DNA of 64,000 nt from Schizochytrium sp. TIO01 (GCA_004764695.1 SMSO01000031.1:184600-248599), one strand, 5' to 3'; shown: positions 1-10,678, counted from the stretch's first letter. Numbers and translations: made by a program. Notes: a model not told the origin generated them from the sequence alone.

Positions 1-676
1 CCTGACAGGACTTGGCTGAAGCTGCCTTCACCAAGAATATGTTCTGGATAATCTATGGTAACCTTTTCCGGTGGTATTGTGGCCATCTCAGATTCTTGAG
101 TTTCTCGCAGTGTACGAATAAGCTCTTGCAGCGTTCGTCGCTGTCTTTGCGTCCCAGCACGACCTGCTATGATATCTGCAAGGCTGATGTCAGGATGGTC
201 TTTGAGCAATAACAGTATGGCTTCAACTTGGTCGTGACCTTCGTCTTGGTATTGCTTGATCATGTTTTCAAGACGAAGGTGGTCTTCTTCGGCATCGTCA
301 AGATCAATTTGCTCAATGGATGCAGGAGGGGATGGGAACTCGAAGCGGATTCGGCAAACTTGGATCAATGTTTGCAGACGCTGCTCTGCATCTGCGAGCA
401 CTTGAGTAGCTCGCTTGGTTGTAAAATTATGGTAGATCTATTATCACTAGGATCGAAGAATTCGCGAAGTAGCGAGATGATGTTGCGTAGACTAGCCTCT
501 ACCTGAATGAAATTAATATCAGCATTTTGCTGGGGCTCCAGGAAACTGGCAAGCTTGGTGAAGACATTGTTGAGATGTGCAGCTCTTCGGCGGCACGTGT
601 GTGTATGCTCGAGAAGTGTCGCGGCCTCGCGGGCTAGCTGAAGCGAAGAAGTGAAGTTTGGCAGAATGCTCGGCAT
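1..676 (-). pseudogene. 5' part of a kinase/ARM gene copy, frameshifted and cut by the window edge
   Basis: This is a near-identical copy of the first ~225 codons of gene A (2055-5984). It starts at the equivalent ATG (676, MPSILPN...) and runs off the left edge inside the kinase glycine loop. Compared with gene A, ten bases (gtccatgagt on the + strand) are missing at about 418-420. This breaks the reading frame near codon 87, and the shifted frame stops at 365. Downstream of the break the gene A frame is otherwise preserved, so the lesion is recent. As drawn the copy can only make the first part of the N-terminal helical bundle. It may be a pseudogene, an N-domain-only product or an assembly error; the rest of the gene lies outside the window. 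Confidence 0.8.
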
Positions 677-747
677 GTTATGCAGACCTGCGTGACTCAG
701 GCCGTGCTGGAGAGCTCGGGCAGTACTGGTTGCTCTGAGAAGATGGT

Positions 748-765
748 CTGCCAATGCATTAGCAG
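748..765 (-). promoter_or_regulatory. Dyad-symmetric 5' element of the kinase/ARM family (left copy)
   Basis: On the minus strand this reads CTGCTAATGCATTGGCAG, an imperfect palindrome 72-89 nt upstream of the ATG at 676. It is identical to the element before gene A, and equivalents precede genes B and C. It could be a regulatory-protein site or a 5'-UTR hairpin. Confidence 0.4.
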
Positions 766-1590
766 CCCATGTCTGAACATCATCGTGCTCAAGATTTAAC
801 TACTACCTACAACCTACTATATACCCTACGATATACGTGCTGCTATTAGTTGGTACCTAATGGTGCTATGGACTACTAAGGGCACTCATAGAGCCGCCTA
901 GGAGGTTTTCTTTTTTCTTTATTTGAAGGAAACATTCAGTTATGCTACTCTCACCGTCAAAGGTTTTCTTTCTCAAAATGCTGGGGGACAATTAAAATCA
1001 AAGCATTGTATAATACTTCCTCTTGGACCAGCATGAACAAATCAAGTTCCACCCATCTCACCAAGAAGACAAAGTGGCTCACTGCTAGTATATTCCAGTT
1101 TTCGAGAGACTTTCCAAAGCTAGTTTCTACAAAAGCCCTACTATGCTTCAATTTGATGTTTTAATCAGAATGAGTATGGATAGGATCAGCCTTCGAGAGA
1201 AGTAACCCATTCAATAAGGCTTCGCATTGTTGGAGTATCCTACCGACTGAAAGATTCTTCGTTTATTTTATTATATTTTATTATTCCTAAGTAGCCTAAT
1301 GTGTGCATTACCGCTCTTGAAATAAATAAATTCTACTTTTAGAAAATACTAAAAAAAGTAGGTACACTTGAGAAAGATTATCATGTATATATGTTACACC
1401 TAGCGTAGCCTAGAGTAAAATTAGCAATATTATTATTCACTACCAATAAAACACACTTTTTTCTTTCTTTTTATTGTTATTTTGTTTTTTAAACTTATGA
1501 ACAAAAAAATATATAAGAATGGCTAACAACATGCAATATAGGATACTAGTAGGTAGCTAAAAATGATAATAATCTCTAGAGTAAGATATG

Positions 1591-2054
1591 ATTCTAGCTA
1601 GCGTAACACTATTGCTATTCACTACCAGTTTTTTTTAGATTAAAAAAAGTTAATTTATAAAATTACAAAACAATTATGTGCCGTCTTCTTAGCTTTTGTG
1701 GCACATGTTCGAACAAGCACGCAAATATATCAGATTTCCAACATGGCTAACGCCATAGATCTTCGCAGCTCAATTATGATTGTTTTAGGCTTGCTGATCA
1801 TCAGCATGCGTTCTATACAAAGCAACGCAGCCTGCCTTCTTCATCGAGACCATCTCAATATGCAACTTAAACTAACTTGATCGGCAGTTCTCTAGCTAGA
1901 AAAGCGAGGGGAATGCCTAGGTATGACATTTTTCTAAAACGCCCTTTGTCCTTTTCTTTCAGCCCCTGCGATGGTACCCGTAGGTACCTGCCTGCATACA
2001 AAGGAGGTAGCCAGCTAGCAGCACAGACATACTTTTTATTATTTATTTTATCAC
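1591..2054. other. Spacer between the duplicated kinase/ARM genes, with a dispersed repeat
   Basis: No convincing gene is present. Bases ~1690-1804 resemble ~10700-10812, sharing the 'agcttttgt.gc.catgtt' core, 'gcaaatata.cag' and 'cttgctgatcatc' in the same order. The rest is AT-rich spacer downstream of gene A. Confidence 0.5.
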
Positions 2055-5000
2055 TTATTGTAGCCTTTCAAAAGCTCGCCGACACTTGTTCGATGACGGA
2101 AATCGTTGGTGTGCGTCCGAAACACACTCACGTGCACCCAGCTTGATAAGAATCTGAGACACTTTGTCATTCCACGATAAATTGAAAATTGCCCCGCATG
2201 CTTGTTCTTGCACGTCTGCATTGGTTCGATGTTCGCGCATGGCGGCCACAATCTCTGCGCCCACATTCAAATCTTGTCCCAGGCTCTCTCTGTTGCGGTC
2301 ATTTAGAGCAAGATTCCTCAATGCCCCACATGCTTTTTCTTGCACGCCTGCATTGGTTCGATGTGCACGCATGGCGGCCACAATCTCTGCGCCCACATTC
2401 AAATCTTGTCCCAGGATCTCTTCGTTGCGATCATTATTTGCAGCAAGATTCCTCAATGCCCCACATGCGCACTTTTGCACGTCTGCATTGGTTCGATGTT
2501 CGCGCATGGCGGCCACAATCTCTGCGCCCACATTCAAATCTTGTCCCAAGATCTCAGCGTTGCGATCATTTAGAGCAAGATTATTCAATGCCCCACATGC
2601 TTGTTCTTGCACGTCTGCATTGGTTCGATGTGCGCGCATGGCGGCCACAATCTCTGCGCCCACATCCAAATCTTGTCCCAGGATCTCTTTGTTGCGATCA
2701 TTATTTGCAGCAAGATTCCTCAATGCCCCACATGCGCACTTTTGCACGTCTGCATTGGTTCGATGTTCGCGCATGGCGGCCACAATCTCTGCGCCCACAT
2801 TCAAATCTTGTCCCAAGATCTCAGCGTTGCGATCATTTAGAGCAAGATTATTCAATGCCCCACATGCTTGTTCTTGCACGTCTGCATTGGTTCGATGTGC
2901 GCGCATGGCGGCCACAATCTCTGCGCCCACATCCAAATCTTGTCCCAGGATCTCTTTGTTGCGATCATTATTTGCAGCAAGATTCCTCAATGCCCCACAT
3001 GCGCACTTTTGCACGTCTGCATTGGTTCGATGTTCGCGCATGGCGGCCACAATCTCTGCGCCCACATTCAAATCTTGTCCCAGGCTCTCTCTGTTGCGGT
3101 CATTTAGAGCAAGATTATTCAATGCCCCACATGCTTGTTCTTGCACGTCTGCATTGGTTCGATGTGCGCGCATGGCGGCCACAATCTCTGCGCCCACATC
3201 CAAATCTTGTCCCAGGATCTCTTCGTTGCGATCATTATTTGCAGCAAGATTCCTCAATGCCCCACATGCGCACTTTTGCACGTCTGCATTGGTTCGATGT
3301 GCGCGCATGGCGGCCACAATCTCTGCGCCCACATTCAAATCTTGTCCCAGGATCTCTTCGTTGCGATCATTATTTGCAGCAAGATTCCTCAATGCCCCAC
3401 ATGCGCACTTTTGCACGTCTGCATTGGTTCGATGTTCGCGCATGGCGGCCACAATCTCTGCGCCCACATTCAAATCTTGTCCCAAGATCTCAGCGTTGCG
3501 ATCATTTAGAGCAAGATTATTCAATGCCCCACATGCTTGTTCTTGCACGTCTGCATTGGTTCGATGTGCGCGCATGGCGGCCACAATCTCTGCGCCCACA
3601 TCCAAATCTTGTCCCAGGATCTCTTTGTTGCGATCATTATTTGCAGCAAGATTCCTCAATGCCCCACATGCGCACTTTTGCACGTCTGCATTGGTTCGAT
3701 GTTCGCGCATGGCGGCCACAATCTCTGCGCCCACATTCAAATCTTGTCCCAGGCTCTCTCTGTTGCGAGCATTTACAGCAAGATTATTCAATGCCCCACA
3801 TGCTTGTTCTTGCACGTCTGCATTGGTTCGATGTGCGCGCATGGCGGCCACAATCTCTGCGCCCACATCCAAATCTTGTCCCAGGATCTCTTCGTTGCGA
3901 TCATTATTTGCAGCAAGATTCCTCAATGCCCCACATGCGCACTTTTGCACGTCTGCATTGGTTCGATGTGCGCGCATGGCGGCCACAATCTCTGCGCCCA
4001 CATCCAAATCTTGTGCTAGAGTAATTCGGTTTTTCATATTACTGAACGCGAGGGTCCTGACACAAGCACATGCTGCGGCCTGCACCGCTGCTTCGCTCGC
4101 GTGCTCTTGCATAATACTTAACAGTACCGGGCCGATATCATAGGTCGTCATTGCAGCTTCAGCATACTCATCGGTAGCTTCACGATGAAACGCGAAATGG
4201 AATATCCAAAGTGCTTCAGAAATCACTTCGGTGTCGCGTTGCTCTTCCTTTAGGATTCTCTGCAAATGAACAAGAACGCCCCGCTCACGAACAACTCTCC
4301 TCAGCTCATCATCGCCACCTGCGGTCTCAGCAGCTTTGAATTCACCTTCCAGAGCATCATGCAAGATCTGCAGTGTTCGTAGCAGATCCGTTCGATCGCC
4401 TCGATCAGCCAGATCTCGAACTAGACCCCGCACCATTTCGACATTCACATTTCGTTTTGCAGATGTGCGATGGTTTTTCTTTCTGAATGCAGCCGCAAGC
4501 CCGCGAATGATACGGCTCGATCGGCGTTCAGCACCTAGAGACTCGAACCTCTTTAGAGCCTCCTCAGCAGTTGGTCTGTTTGCAGGTTCATCGTCCCAAC
4601 AAGACTCCATGATGCGGACTATCCAGAGTTTCACAGGTATTTTCTCAGATATTTCAGGACGCTCGCCTGCGAGAACCCTGCATTCAAGCTCTCCTGGTTG
4701 ATACACGAGATGCTTGTATGGCGTCTCCTCGTGGTACATCTCCCATATAATCAGGCCTAGAGAATAGATGTCTGCCTTTGTTGTCCAACGAGCTGGAGCT
4801 TGAAGTACTTCTGGAGCCATGTACACCGGGGTTCCGGCCACCGAAATGCTGTCTGCAAAGCTTGTATTCGGGCTCGTTCTGTCTGCAAGACCAAAGTCTG
4901 CGAGTTTTACTAGGCCAAGATCTTGACTGAGAAGCACATTGGCAGGTTCCAGATCACCATGAATCACATTTTCACTGTGCAGATAGCAGAGCCCTCGCGT

Positions 5001-5984
5001 GACACCGCGCAAAATGGCTTCTTTATCATCCAGTCCAAGGGTAGTGCGTGTGCCGCTCGGTTCGGTCCCGTGCAGTAACTCATCTAGAGGGAAGTCGCAT
5101 TTGTCCATGACCAAATGAAACCGGTTCCGAATGATGCATGTGCCAAGAAGGCAGACGATGTTTTTGTGCTTCAAACCTTGCCAGCTTTGGGCCTCTTCCA
5201 TCAATGCCTTTTGCTCAGCAAACTGAAGGCGACCACGGATTTGTCGAACTCTCTTGATAGCAACTGATATATTTATCCCATCCTCGCCTTGGAGAACACC
5301 TGACAGGACTTGGCTGAAGCTGCCTTCACCAAGAATATGTTCTGGATAATCTATGGTAACCTTTTCCGGTGGTATTGTGGCCATCTCAAATTCTTGAGTT
5401 TCTCGCAGTGTACGAATAAGCTCTTGCAGCGCTCGTCGCTGTCTTCGCGTCCCAGCACGACCTGCTATGATATCTGCAAGGCTGATGTCAGGATGGTCTT
5501 TGAGCAATAACAGTATGGCTTCAACTTGGTCGTGACCTTCGTCTTGGTATTGCTTGATCATGTTTTCAAGACGAAGGTGGTCTTCTTCGGCATCGTCAAG
5601 ATCGATTTGCTCAATGGATGCAGGAGGGGATGGAAACTCGAAGCGGATTCGGCAAACTTGGATCAATTTTTGCAGACGCTGCTCTGCATCTGCGAGCACT
5701 TGAGTAGCTCGCTTGGTGTCCATGAGTTGTAAAATTATGGTGGATTTATTATCACTAGGATCGAAGAATTCGCGAAGTAGCGAGATGATGTTGCGTAGAC
5801 TAGCCTCTACCTGAATGAAATTAATATCAGCATTTTGCTGGGGCTCCAGGAAACTGGCAAGCTTGGTGAAGACATTGTTGAGATGTGCAGCTCTTCGGCG
5901 GCACGTGTGTGTATGCTCGAGAAGTGTCGCGGCCTCGCGGGCTAGCTGAAGCGAAGAAGTGAAGTTTGGCAGAATGCTCGGCAT
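2055..5984 (-). CDS. Gene A: helical bundle + TKL-type kinase domain (catalytic loop degenerate) + 14 ARM-like repeats
   Basis: This encodes 1309 aa from the ATG at 5984, chosen because paralogues B and C start at the same MPS(I/V) residue; the frame stays open upstream only via a TTG. Residues 1-120 are a predicted helical bundle, 130-205 a charged linker and ~211-485 a TKL-like kinase domain. VAIK Lys244 and DFG Asp363 are present. The HRD motif reads HGD (Arg343Gly), the catalytic-loop Lys is Glu346 (DLEPAN), and the third loop glycine is Ser224. Phosphotransfer is therefore probably weak or absent. Residues ~680-1260 are 14 ARM-like repeats alternating in two types, followed by a cap ending RRAFERLQ. 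ARM arrays normally bind peptides or proteins. The gene is probably cytosolic, as no signal or membrane segment is seen. Its neighbour to the left is a tandem duplicate. Function in the organism is unknown. Confidence 0.9.
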   Translation of the reverse strand: MPSILPNFTSSLQLAREAATLLEHTHTCRRRAAHLNNVFTKLASFLEPQQNADINFIQVEASLRNIISLLREFFDPSDNKSTIILQLMDTKRATQVLADAEQRLQKLIQVCRIRFEFPSPPASIEQIDLDDAEEDHLRLENMIKQYQDEGHDQVEAILLLLKDHPDISLADIIAGRAGTRRQRRALQELIRTLRETQEFEMATIPPEKVTIDYPEHILGEGSFSQVLSGVLQGEDGINISVAIKRVRQIRGRLQFAEQKALMEEAQSWQGLKHKNIVCLLGTCIIRNRFHLVMDKCDFPLDELLHGTEPSGTRTTLGLDDKEAILRGVTRGLCYLHSENVIHGDLEPANVLLSQDLGLVKLADFGLADRTSPNTSFADSISVAGTPVYMAPEVLQAPARWTTKADIYSLGLIIWEMYHEETPYKHLVYQPGELECRVLAGERPEISEKIPVKLWIVRIMESCWDDEPANRPTAEEALKRFESLGAERRSSRIIRGLAAAFRKKNHRTSAKRNVNVEMVRGLVRDLADRGDRTDLLRTLQILHDALEGEFKAAETAGGDDELRRVVRERGVLVHLQRILKEEQRDTEVISEALWIFHFAFHREATDEYAEAAMTTYDIGPVLLSIMQEHASEAAVQAAACACVRTLAFSNMKNRITLAQDLDVGAEIVAAMRAHRTNADVQKCACGALRNLAANNDRNEEILGQDLDVGAEIVAAMRAHRTNADVQEQACGALNNLAVNARNRESLGQDLNVGAEIVAAMREHRTNADVQKCACGALRNLAANNDRNKEILGQDLDVGAEIVAAMRAHRTNADVQEQACGALNNLALNDRNAEILGQDLNVGAEIVAAMREHRTNADVQKCACGALRNLAANNDRNEEILGQDLNVGAEIVAAMRAHRTNADVQKCACGALRNLAANNDRNEEILGQDLDVGAEIVAAMRAHRTNADVQEQACGALNNLALNDRNRESLGQDLNVGAEIVAAMREHRTNADVQKCACGALRNLAANNDRNKEILGQDLDVGAEIVAAMRAHRTNADVQEQACGALNNLALNDRNAEILGQDLNVGAEIVAAMREHRTNADVQKCACGALRNLAANNDRNKEILGQDLDVGAEIVAAMRAHRTNADVQEQACGALNNLALNDRNAEILGQDLNVGAEIVAAMREHRTNADVQKCACGALRNLAANNDRNEEILGQDLNVGAEIVAAMRAHRTNAGVQEKACGALRNLALNDRNRESLGQDLNVGAEIVAAMREHRTNADVQEQACGAIFNLSWNDKVSQILIKLGARECVSDAHQRFPSSNKCRRAFERLQ
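2170..4030 (-). repeat. Gene A ARM-repeat array with a 267-bp higher-order unit
   Basis: Fourteen near-identical units of 132 or 135 bp encode the 44/45-residue ARM-like repeats. A 135-bp type (VQKCAC...LRNLAANND) alternates with a 132-bp type (VQEQAC...LNNLALND), giving a 267-bp dimer. Equivalent positions recur at about 2601, 2868 and 3135, then after one extra 135-bp unit at 3537. The array lies inside gene A's coding frame. Confidence 0.9.
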
Positions 5985-6900
5985 GTTATGCAGACCTGCG
6001 TGACTCAGGCCGTGCTGGAGAGCTCGGGCAGTACTGGTTGCTCTGAGAAGATGGTCTGCCAATGCATTAGCAGCCCATGTCTGAACATCATCGTGCTCAA
6101 GATTTAACTACTACCTACAACCTACTATATACCCTACGATATACGTGCTGCTATTAGTTGGTACCTAATGGTGCTATGGACTACTAAGGGCACTCATAGA
6201 GCCGCCTAGGAGGTTTTCTTTTTTTTTTATTTGAAGGAAACATTCAGTTATGCTACTCTCACCGTCAAAGGTTTTCTTTCTCGAAATGGTGGGGGACAAT
6301 TCAAATCAAAGCATTGTATAATACTTCCTCTTTGGCCAGCATGAACAAATCAAGTTCCACCCATCTCACCAAGAAGACAAAGTAGCTCACTGCTAGTATA
6401 TTCCATTTTTAGAGAGACTTTCCAAAGCTAGTTTCTACAAAAGCCCTACTATGCTTCAACTTTGCTGTTCATCAGAAGGAGGATTGAAAGGTCTATTGTC
6501 TCAGGGAGAAGAAAACTATTTAACAAGGCTTAACATTGTTGCAGTGTCCTACCGACTGAAAGATTCTTTTTTTATTTTTCAAAATTTAAATTTTCCCCTA
6601 AGTAGCCTAATGTGTGCATTACCGCTCTTGAAATAAAACATTTCTACTTTTAGAAAATACTCAAAAAAGTAGGTACACTTGGGAAAGATTATCGTGTGGA
6701 AAGGCCTATATATATATATATACTACACCTAGCCTAGGGTAAAATAAGCAGTATTATTATTCACTACCAATAAAACACACTTTTTTCTTTCTTTTTATTA
6801 TTATTTTGTTTTTAAACTTATAAACAGAAAAATTATATAAGAATGGCTAACAACATGCTATATAGGACAGGTAGCTGAAAGTCATAATAGCCTAGAGCGA
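5299..6900. repeat. Right copy of the tandem segmental duplication
   Basis: This matches 1-1590 in direct orientation and covers the start of gene A plus about 900 bp upstream. Compared with the left copy it has a (TA)n expansion near 6710-6720 and carries the ten bases missing from the left copy. Confidence 0.9.
6056..6073 (-). promoter_or_regulatory. Dyad-symmetric 5' element of gene A
   Basis: The minus strand reads CTGCTAATGCATTGGCAG, 72-89 nt upstream of the gene A ATG. Halves CTGCT and GGCAG flank an 8-base centre. The position and symmetry are shared with genes B and C although the bases differ. The flanking sequence (..agcagcccat..) is also conserved with gene B. Confidence 0.45.
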
Positions 6901-6999
6901 ATAGAGCTCGTGCTGAGACGGACGCGTAGAAAATAGCGCATGCAGCGAGAGAGGCTTGCTGTAGCCACGAAAATAGCACAAAAAGGCTTCACTGTTCAT
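6074..6999. other. AT-rich upstream spacer of gene A
   Basis: Most of this is the right-hand duplicate of 766-1590. I see no coding signal. It contains a short (TA)n run near 6710 and T-rich runs near 6780-6800. Confidence 0.5.
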
Positions 7000-9905
7000 G
7001 TGATTGCTTATCGTGTAAAGTAATTTGTTGCAGATTTAATTCAGCTTTAGTCGGGCTTCGTGTTTCATTGGAGAAGAGCAAACTGGGATTTTCGATGGCA
7101 GAGGAGGTATCAGGAGCACTTGGCATAATGATCTCCCGAGTTTTGGGGAAAGGCAGAGGTAGCTAAACGAAGGCCACAACTCAGCAATGATGAACTGGCA
7201 ACGACAAAGCCCCAAGGCCAAGGGAAGTTCTTCAACCTCCTGAGGAAAAAATTCTTACAAAGTTTGATGTTGAAGTTCGAAGGCGGGAGCGAGATGCAAC
7301 TGAGTGGTACCATATTTGATTTTCGACAAAACGATGGGAACAATCTCTATCGCAGTGGAAAACTTGCAAAAGTCCTAAACAATCGTTGTCTTCGTTGCTC
7401 CACCGATATGGTTTTAGGTTTGAGAAAAGGCAACGGACGAATTTCTTTTGAACGCACGTCGCGTGAAGACTTTGATGAATGTTGCCGCCTTCAACAGAAG
7501 AATAAAGAAAGACAGCAACTTGCAGCTACGCAACATGAAGAAGAGAATCGTAAAATTGACTATGAAATTGCTCAGTGCCGCGCAAAGGAAAAACGTGAAG
7601 GCTTTGCGTCAATGTTCAAACCAAAATATAACTCTTTAAGAAGCCAGAGTTTGAATAGTCTGGTAGAAGATGATATTTAGGATGAGGATGAGAATGATGC
7701 CGACGACGATGGCGACAACTATGTGGATGGCTTTGAAGAAATTACGGCTAAGGAGCATGAAATCTCGCTGCTGCCACCAACTCAGTTGGATGCTCTTTGC
7801 CTGTCTCAATGAGTTCCAAGCAAGAGGTTTTACGGACTTTTAAACCTTATAAGAAAAGTCAAGCCGCCCTGGAGCTTGTGAGAGCCCAGCATAAGAACCA
7901 CGTGCGCGCCCGAGCTGAGCAACTTCGAAGGCTTTTAAAATGTTAAAAGTTGCGTGCTCAACATGAAATTCTTATCCGAAATACCCAAATTCGCACAACT
8001 AGTTCAACTTTTGCAGAATGGCGAGAACCTGCGCAACTATAAAAGAAACACCGGATGTTTGCCTGCCTTTCATACTTGGGACAAGCAACCTGTGAAAAAT
8101 GGTACATATGTTTAGTTAACTGGAAAGTAGACAGGCGTGCTACAATCTGCATGGCAACGAGCATCTGGCACAAAAGGTTACTGCAGGCCTCCGTCGAAAA
8201 AAAAATAAACAAATCGGTTCATATGATTCAGGGGTTCGGCCGCACAATTCTTTCAAAAACGATTTTAATACTAGCTCGTCGAAAAATCTTAAATCAAGAG
8301 AAGCTTATTCGACATATGTTATTCAAGCTATCCTCAAACTTATCGCTTCGTGTCTTTGTTGAATAGAAACGCTGTTATAACCTTATAAAACATGTGCGTA
8401 GTATGACCTTTCGAGCAAATGGACACCAGGTGAAAGACTGCTGGGAAAACTGGATCGTCAAGCCATCGCAAACATCCAAAGAGTAGGACTCTCGATTTGC
8501 TTCATGGAAAGCATACGTAGTTCAACGCAAGACCCTACAACGAATGATTTCAGGTAGTGATGCACAAACGTTAGAAGGTGCATTTGCACGATGGCCGTCG
8601 CGCAACCGAGCAACCTGAGATATTCAACGAGTTTATAGAGGTTGTAAGGGGCACCGCGAATTTGACATCGTTAGCAAGAGTACTTAAGGGATGTGGCGGA
8701 GGGAGGATGTCGTACACTTGGTGAGCGCCAACGAATGAAACCGTTGTACGATGAGTGATATGAATATGACCTTTTGCTTGAGTTGTGAGAGAAGCTACTT
8801 CGTGTCAAGCGTCTTGCGCTTGTGTTCGAACCTAAAAAGAAAGCAGAAACTATACTGGATGCGTACCATGCAAAACATGATAAGAAAGTTAGACTACCGT
8901 TATGGCAGCTTATGCATGGCCGCACAAAATCTCCTGATGGGGAGGGAGCAGAAGAGCTCTTGGCAGGCTTCACTCAAGAAGAATGCTGAGATCTCCAATC
9001 GATGGAACTAGTGGACAAGACATTGCTAGAGTTCTTGGTGTCCCTTTGTAAAACCCAATAGAGATAAGGTTTACATTAGAACAAGAATAGGCAACCAGAC
9101 TCATGAGGCTGCTGAAGCCAAGAACTAGAAGTGTGAATGCCCATCACGGACACCCAAGCTTGGTTTAGCTTGGATCAATGGTTGGAGAAGGTTTGATAAC
9201 CTAACCCCATCGATTATCTCTAACCACATTCAAGAATGTCTTAATCTCCTTAATTACTACATGAATTAATCTGTCCTGGAATTCATTCCTCAGGACAGCA
9301 GTTTGCTAACACTTAAGTCAACCTTCTTATAACCTTCATCAAGCTTCTTGCCTTCATTCGTACAGTCAACCTCACGATAATCAGTATTACCTTTCAGCAA
9401 AGAATTTGAGCACAATGTTGTTTTTGTGATGTGGATACACGTCACTGCTCAACGATTTCATATGGAGCAGCACGCGACATACCTTGAAGAAATGCTAATG
9501 CGTAATTTTCAAAAGGATCTCTCTCGACTACAACGAGCTCGAGACCAATCAGAAGAGACTCTGCACAGAGACGAGGCGGAATGGAAAGAGACATTAGAAT
9601 GATACCTTCATTGCATCTCGTTGATATGTCAAATGTTCAAATTTATTATAATGCGGGTAAATCATTTATCTTAAGTTTCAGCACAGCGGAGCAGGATTAA
9701 GAGACAGTTCTGTCATGACTTGACATGCTCAAGAAAGACTTTATATCACGCTGGACCTTTTTAGCCGATACTTCGCAAGGGTATTCGTGCTAAAGAGAGG
9801 CTCATGATCTGGGGAGTTCTAATGGAAGAACTTGAGCAGAGCCTCGTTGACGAACTTGCGGCACTTATGCTGCAAATTATTCAAGACCAATCAAAAGCAA
9901 GATAA
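7000..9905 (+). pseudogene. Decayed gene for a large coiled-coil (possibly IQ-motif) protein, interrupted by an LTR
   Basis: Protein-like stretches occur in shifting frames with many stops. The longest are 7264-7680 (charged, coiled-coil-like; the acidic run continues beyond its TAG), ~7840-8366, and ~8730-8983, where TGA occurs at positions expected to be Trp or Arg. Short basic IRVxRGCKGHREF-like runs resemble IQ motifs. Removing the LTR at 8984-9399 plus one target-site copy joins 8983 to 9405 in frame, and coding-like sequence then continues to a stop near 9600. A further helical stretch lies at ~9770-9900, and ORF fragment 10190-10492 may belong too. No intact product is possible. I cannot name the family. 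Confidence 0.6.
8984..9399 (-). mobile_element. Solo LTR (416 bp) with 5-bp target-site duplication
   Basis: The ends form a short inverted repeat TGCTGA...TCAGCA, and the element is flanked by AAGAA on both sides. It is homologous over its full length, in inverted orientation, to 48710-49128 and partly to 22060-22351. TG...CA ends, ~416 bp and a 5-bp duplication are the textbook form of a solo LTR left by recombination of an LTR retrotransposon. An internal hairpin ctgtcctg...caggacag is conserved. A MITE is an alternative, but no longer terminal inverted repeat is visible. Confidence 0.8.
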
Positions 9906-10189
9906 CATGTATTTCCATTTTTATATTATTATGATAATATGGAATTTAAATAGCTTAAGAAGTGCTTCTTTAGGTTCAAAAACTTCAGCACAAAATCTAT
10001 TATTTTGACAAATCTAACTGAACTTATATGGTGGAAGGTCACTGGCAAGTCTGGGGACTTCCAGCTCTAGCTTCACAAAACAGCATTCTACCTCATGTCA
10101 TGTTATCATGTCCCAACATTAGCTTGACAAATTTTATATCAGTTAAAGGATGCTCTATAGGTTAATTTTGAGCCTTCAGAGTCACGTCT

Positions 10190-10492
10190 TTGTCGCATTG
10201 TCTTCAAGCTAATGGGAAGGAGTTGCTCTTAGCTCCTTCAAATTTAGTTCTAGAAATGAAGATTGCACAGTGCTTCCTTCCTCGTCGTTTAATGGCAATT
10301 ACTTATCAAAGAATTTTCTACATAGACAAATATTGGCATGATTTGGAGTTACAAGAAATACAAATTGCAAATAGATATATGACAACCAGAGACGACAGAA
10401 GACAAATTAAATTAAAGATCTCGAAATTACCTTCGAATATTTGCCTCTACACTCCACGAGTAGCACCATCAGAATTTTGGGAAAGAAGGTAG
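10190..10492 (+). pseudogene. Coding-like fragment, probably part of the decayed coiled-coil gene
   Basis: An open stretch has a helical charged segment near 10320-10440 (YWHDLELQEIQIANRY), but no ATG-led complete gene and stops on both sides. Its character matches the fragments upstream, so it may be a late piece of the same relic. I do not recognise the family. Confidence 0.3.
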
Positions 10493-10678
10493 CATTACCA
10501 TGCTCAGCCTAAATTCAGGTTGATAAAGATTATTCTCATTTAGATGGAGTACACTTAAAGTAGGCAGTATTAGCAGGAGACTTTATAATTTGGGAACCGC
10601 TCTTCTTGGTGATTTCATGTTTTATTTTAAATTAATTTTCAAACATTTCAAAACAATCATTGGCTAATGCCGGCGTTT

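Larger units (their letters stand above)
1..1590. repeat. Left copy of a tandem segmental duplication
   Basis: Bases 1-1590 match 5299-6900 nearly continuously, including the 5' part of the kinase/ARM gene and about 900 bp of upstream spacer. Identity is very high until about 1140 and then declines through small indels, ending near the 'ggctaacaacatgc' stretch. The two copies are in the same orientation about 5.3 kb apart, so the unit is the whole kinase/ARM gene plus its upstream spacer. Confidence 0.9.

Noticed and set aside
2170-4030. CRISPR-like or satellite array
   Set aside because: The units are coding, in frame, 132/135 bp long and without unique spacers; they encode ARM-like repeats.
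2164-4143. Long plus-strand ORFs (up to 659 codons) across the gene A repeat array
   Set aside because: The array has unit lengths that are multiples of three and no stop on either strand, so every antisense frame is open. The minus-strand frame carries the kinase/ARM protein.
8984-9399. MITE interpretation of the 416-bp element
   Set aside because: Only a 6-bp terminal inverted repeat with TG...CA ends and 5-bp target duplications are present, which fits a solo LTR better; not formally excluded.
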